A stretch of DNA of 64,000 nt from Bacteroidales bacterium (GTDB taxonomy: Bacteria; Bacteroidota; Bacteroidia; Bacteroidales; F082): NCBI GenBank assembly GCA_015493525.1, contig WGCY01000010.1, forward strand, positions 1 to 64,000. The letters are read 5' to 3'. Each line of letters starts with the position of its first letter. Position 1 is the first letter of the stretch. The notes under the pieces are model-generated. The model was not told the origin of the DNA. It worked only from the letters and a program-made list of their open reading frames with translations, and made no database searches. The translations under genes were made by a program, and so were the position numbers. Positions 61,702 to 64,000 of this stretch are shown here, in pieces.

Positions 61702-61782
61702 TCAAACCACATACAGCCCCGTATCACTTTTAAAATAAAAGTAATAAAACGAGTAAAAAAAGCTGTTTGACCTGTCTTGCAT
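61702..61782 (-). CDS. Phe/Tyr leader peptide, 26 aa
   Basis: Minus-strand ATG at 61782, TGA ending at 61702. The peptide starts MQDRSNS, continues with FFYSFYYFYF (codons 8-17, nine aromatic residues in ten) and ends KSDTGLYVV. In total 5 Phe and 5 Tyr. RNA segments: 1 = ACAGC (61766-61762, codons 6-7), 2 = GGGGCUGU within codons 21-24 (61720-61713), 3 and 4 = the terminator arms. Segment 2 pairs with 1 (ACAGC/GCUGU) or, as CGGGGCU, with 3 (AGUCCCG). Stalling at codons 8-17 would cover 1 and free 2 to block the terminator; completing translation would cover 2 and let it form. Confidence 0.85.
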   Translation of the reverse strand: MQDRSNSFFYSFYYFYFKSDTGLYVV

Positions 61783-61805
61783 GATTGCATATTGTTTCAA
61801 CGGGA

Positions 61806-61834
61806 CAAATGTAAATAAATATTTGTCAATTCAA
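61806..61834 (-). promoter_or_regulatory. Promoter of the Phe/Tyr operon
   Basis: On the minus strand TTG (61834-61832), 18-base spacer, TACATTTG (61813-61806). A start around base 61800 would give a leader RNA of about 170 bases with the leader ATG some 18 bases in. Confidence 0.65.
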
Positions 61835-61880
61835 AGCCTGCACTTTGATTTTTTTTAAATTTAGCCAATACGCACCTTGA

Positions 61881-62504
61881 TTAATGGCTGAAATTCCAGC
61901 CAAAAACCTGTTGGATATTATTCTTAACCATTCTTTTTGCCGGGATATTTATATAGGACTTGATACTTCCTTTATAATATCCATCAACCGTTTTGCCGTT
62001 ATATCCTTTACAATTAAAGGTAAACTCATAGTCGCTTCCAACGGCTTTAACGGTAAGGGTACCAGCATTCATCTCCACCTCTGTTCCCTCCTCAGTAGCA
62101 GTATTATAATTGAAAACAGCATCTGCATAGGAGAATGTTCCGGGTTTCCCAAATGATAAGGAATCGAAAACATATTGCCCAGCATCAATTTTGTCAGGGC
62201 TGGTGGAATAGATATCGAACGAAATTCCACTCCCCGTCCCGGAGATGGAGTCAGGGGTTCCATCCACTTCATAAATTTTAAATCCGGATGACAACAACAA
62301 CAGGCTTAGTTGGTGGCCCGGAGTTCCGACAGCGGCAGCCTTTTTCCCAACATTTTCACCCGGAAAGATAAGTCCCTGGGATAAATCATACTCCTTGTTA
62401 TCGTATTTTATGTTATTCTTTTTTGAAGTGTTGGTTTTGTCACAACTCATAAAGACAATGCTTATTAAAAATAAGCCGAAAGTAATTCTTAAAAGGTTTT
62501 TCAT
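61881..62504 (-). CDS. Lipoprotein of unknown function
   Basis: 207 residues. A signal peptide ends in the lipobox FMSC with Cys21, followed by DKTNTSKKNN, so the protein is lipid-anchored. The rest is beta-rich with Gly/Ser/Thr (SISGTGSGISFDIYSTSPD, YEFTFNCKGYNGKTVDGYYKGSI), resembling small immunoglobulin- or lipocalin-like surface proteins, but no family is recognised. It stands alone between the Phe/Tyr operon promoter and a riboswitch region. Confidence 0.85.
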   Translation of the reverse strand: MKNLLRITFGLFLISIVFMSCDKTNTSKKNNIKYDNKEYDLSQGLIFPGENVGKKAAAVGTPGHQLSLLLLSSGFKIYEVDGTPDSISGTGSGISFDIYSTSPDKIDAGQYVFDSLSFGKPGTFSYADAVFNYNTATEEGTEVEMNAGTLTVKAVGSDYEFTFNCKGYNGKTVDGYYKGSIKSYINIPAKRMVKNNIQQVFGWNFSH

Positions 62505-62549
62505 TTTAAATTGATTTAAGGTGAATAATTAATTTTATTAAATATTCGC

Positions 62550-62557
62550 CAAAGATA
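62550..62557 (-). promoter_or_regulatory. -7 element TATCTTTG of the lipoprotein gene
   Basis: It lies 45 bases before the ATG at 62504. Confidence 0.5.
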
Positions 62558-62715
62558 GAAAGAAACCAGTACGGTAGTAATTAATTTATCTTCTATGAAA
62601 AAGAACGTGGTTTCAACCCACAAATGCGGAAACGCAAGCTTACACTTTTCGGCACGCATAAAAAAAATAATTTTTGTAAAACCAGAAACAAACCTAAACG
62701 CTTAACAAAATTTTA

Positions 62716-62723
62716 TACCTTTG
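62716..62723 (+). promoter_or_regulatory. -7 element TACCTTTG driving the riboswitch RNA
   Basis: Transcription from here would start near 62730, about 20 bases before the riboswitch P1 stem. Confidence 0.55.
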
Positions 62724-62749
62724 TTTTTAGTTCTTTGCAATACACTTAT

Positions 62750-62917
62750 CAGTCAGGGTTTTAGTTTAAAGACTATGCAATAAGGAATTGTGTGAAAATC
62801 ACAAGCTGTCGCGCAACTGTAAGCGGCCCCAGTTTTTGCCAAACAAGCCACTGTCACGCCCCGGGCGGGATGGGAAGGCGGTAAAAATGCCGTAAGCCAG
62901 GATACTTCCCCTGCCTG
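62750..62917 (+). ncRNA. Cobalamin riboswitch
   Basis: The conserved core is clear: GTGTGAAAATCACAAGCTG, then CGCGCAACTGTAAGCGG, a middle hairpin region GCCACTGTCACGCCCCGGGC, GGGAAGGCGG/ATGCCG and the terminal AAGCCAGGATAC at 62894-62905. P1 forms from CAGtCAGGG (62750-62758) and CCCTGcCTG (62909-62917). It binds adenosyl- or other cobalamins and lowers expression of the downstream gene(s). Confidence 0.95.
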
Positions 62918-62927
62918 TTATGATTTA

Positions 62928-62993
62928 ATGCTTTCGCGATTTGAAGCAAAATCAGAAATAGAACACATACACCCTTGGGGGCGTAGAAACTGA
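62928..62993 (+). CDS. Possible 21-codon ORF after the riboswitch
   Basis: ATG at 62928 and TGA at 62991-62993 encode a peptide starting MLSRFEAKSEIEH and ending HPWGRRN. It begins 10 bases after P1, where ribosome access could be riboswitch-controlled. No homologue known to me; may be chance. Confidence 0.2.
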   Translation: MLSRFEAKSEIEHIHPWGRRN

Positions 62994-63122
62994 AAGCCTT
63001 TACCTTGCCGGTACGGAATAAATCCTGCCTTTTTAAATGGTTTACACGTAGTCGTTATCTGTTTTGCTTTTTTACGGAAGCAATTTGTTTTACAATTTAA
63101 TTTTTTAAATGAAACATTGAAG

Positions 63123-64000
63123 ATGACACTACAATCTCAGCATTTTGGTAAAACCGGTACAGCAGTCCGGTTCAACAGCTTTCAGAAATCAGATAGTTTT
63201 TTTTGCTATTTGGCAATACCCCTGCAAAAGTTTTTAATTGGCCATCCGACAAAGAAAAAGGAAACACTTTCGGAGAACAAGCTATCCGGTTTAAAGAAAA
63301 AGCACCCTGCTGATTATGCCGTTATAACCGGTGCTGCAGGCGGTTTGGGGCAAGCGTTTGCCAACGAATTAGCTAAAAAAAAGATTAACACAATTCTTAT
63401 TGACCTTCCCGGAAAAGGGCTGCCTGAATTTTGTCATCATATTACGGAAAAATACCAAACCAAATCGGTATTTTTCGAGAGTGATTTAACTAAAATAAAG
63501 AACCTGTTATCGTTAACTGAACAGATAAATAAAGAATTCAATATTTTTTTATTAATCAACAATGCAGGAATTGGCGGCACAAAAAAATTTGACGAAGCAG
63601 ATATTGATTATTTAAACAACATTATCCATCTTAACGTTGTAGCAACGACAATCCTGACAAGGCAACTCCTTCCAAATTTAAAAAAGCAAAAGAAATCATA
63701 CATTTTAAATGTTGCCAGCATGGCTGCATTCAGTCCTATGGGGTTTAAAACAGTGTACCCGGCTTCCAAAGCGTTTGTATATTATTTTTCAAGAGGTTTA
63801 AGCCAGGAATTAAAAGGGACAAATATTTCGGTAAGCGTGGTTAATCCGGGTCCTATGAGAACCAACAAAGAAGTAACAAGACGTATAGACAGCACCCGCA
63901 ACTTTTTTGGAAAAATCGGGGTAATGACACCTTCTAATGTTGCAAAAATCAGCATCCGGAAAATGTTTAAAGGAAAACCATCCATATTGCTTAACAAAGC
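63123..64000 (+). CDS. Short-chain dehydrogenase/reductase, truncated by the window edge
   Basis: 292 codons are open to the last base, so no stop is seen. A ~70-residue N-terminal extension rich in Lys, Ser and Phe precedes the Rossmann domain. SDR landmarks: VITGAAGGLGQAFANEL (cofactor loop), LINNAGIGG, catalytic Ser in LNVASMAAFSP, YPASK (Tyr and Lys) and VNPGPMRT. The fold is classical SDR with NAD(P)H; the substrate is unknown. It follows a cobalamin riboswitch, so it probably belongs to a cobalamin uptake, synthesis or replacement operon continuing to the right. The ATG could be wrong, as the extension is atypical. Confidence 0.85.
   Translation, partial: MTLQSQHFGKTGTAVRFNSFQKSDSFFCYLAIPLQKFLIGHPTKKKETLSENKLSGLKKKHPADYAVITGAAGGLGQAFANELAKKKINTILIDLPGKGLPEFCHHITEKYQTKSVFFESDLTKIKNLLSLTEQINKEFNIFLLINNAGIGGTKKFDEADIDYLNNIIHLNVVATTILTRQLLPNLKKQKKSYILNVASMAAFSPMGFKTVYPASKAFVYYFSRGLSQELKGTNISVSVVNPGPMRTNKEVTRRIDSTRNFFGKIGVMTPSNVAKISIRKMFKGKPSILLNK

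Larger units (their letters stand above)
62505..63122. other. 618-base regulatory spacer
   Basis: It contains the minus-strand promoter of the lipoprotein gene, a plus-strand promoter, a cobalamin riboswitch, a possible 21-codon ORF and about 130 bases of untranslated leader before the dehydrogenase gene. Possible expression-platform pairings include GAAGCAAAA (62943-62951) with TTTTGCTT (63062-63069) and a local TTGCTT/AAGCAA hairpin (63064-63083); neither is convincing as a terminator. Confidence 0.6.

Noticed and set aside
61698-61790. Alternative leader frame starting at the ATG at 61790 (encodes five Phe, no Tyr)
   Set aside because: Its aromatic residues are spread out and it lacks the dense Phe/Tyr run. 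The frame starting at 61782 has nine aromatic codons in ten and ends before the terminator at a better distance. The Phe codons in the rejected frame come from the same T-runs.

Overview
The window is a chromosomal stretch from a member of the Bacteroidota, most likely a Bacteroidales/Marinilabiliales-type organism; this rests on gene content and signals, not on a marker-gene tree. Supporting evidence: an Oar-type TonB-dependent receptor with a carboxypeptidase-like N-terminal domain, an ExbB / small membrane protein / ExbD / ExbD operon, a fused DAHP synthase-chorismate mutase inside a pheA-aminotransferase-tyrA operon, GH130 enzymes, a GGGPS-like prenyltransferase, and many promoters of the TAnnTTTG (-7) type placed 5-40 bases before start codons, with no clear Shine-Dalgarno sequences. 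No phage, insertion sequence, rRNA or CRISPR array is present. There is one tRNA gene, tRNA-Ser(GGA).

Layout. 0-8 kb: small envelope/redox genes (TlpA-like thioredoxin, beta-barrel protein, PAP2-like membrane protein), rpoN and a large Oar-like receptor. 8-14 kb: housekeeping genes (GGGPS-like enzyme, cinA, nucleoside phosphorylase, orphan histidine kinase, hemW, tpx). 14-19 kb: glutamate cluster: an MFS carrier overlapping a glutamate decarboxylase gene, facing a dicarboxylate/glutamate symporter fused to a periplasmic binding-protein domain. 19-25 kb: mannose-1-phosphate guanylyltransferase, a SprT-like protein, two glycosyltransferases and an LptF/G permease. 25-31 kb: the Exb operon, tRNA-Ser, asparaginase, TatD and exonuclease VII. 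31-37 kb: a probable mannoside block (GT4 fused to an alpha-helical glycosidase-like domain, two GH130 proteins, another GT4). 38-42 kb: two orphan AAA+ ATPase genes, each with tandem repeats lying on or beside its promoter. 42-45 kb: gatD-gatE, the amidotransferase regarded as archaeal. 45-52 kb: an acetate cluster: a fused ADP-forming acyl-CoA ligase/GNAT acetyltransferase, a sirtuin, an acetate-type transporter and AMP-forming acetyl-CoA synthetase, suggesting that acetate activation is controlled by reversible lysine acetylation. 52-57.5 kb: membrane proteins (a CDF transporter with a NifX-like tail, a DUF4010 protein, a UPF0182 protein). 57.6-61.8 kb: the Phe/Tyr operon. 61.9-64 kb: a lipoprotein, then a cobalamin riboswitch in front of a short-chain dehydrogenase that runs off the window.

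The most notable find is in the 5' leader of the Phe/Tyr operon. A 26-codon open frame (61702-61782, minus strand) contains the run FFYSFYYFYF. It is followed 24 bases later by an intrinsic terminator with a nine-U tail, just before pheA. The leader can form mutually exclusive 1:2, 2:3 and 3:4 pairings. This is the full anatomy of ribosome-stalling transcription attenuation, sensing both Phe and Tyr, in a bacterial phylum where such leaders are little described.
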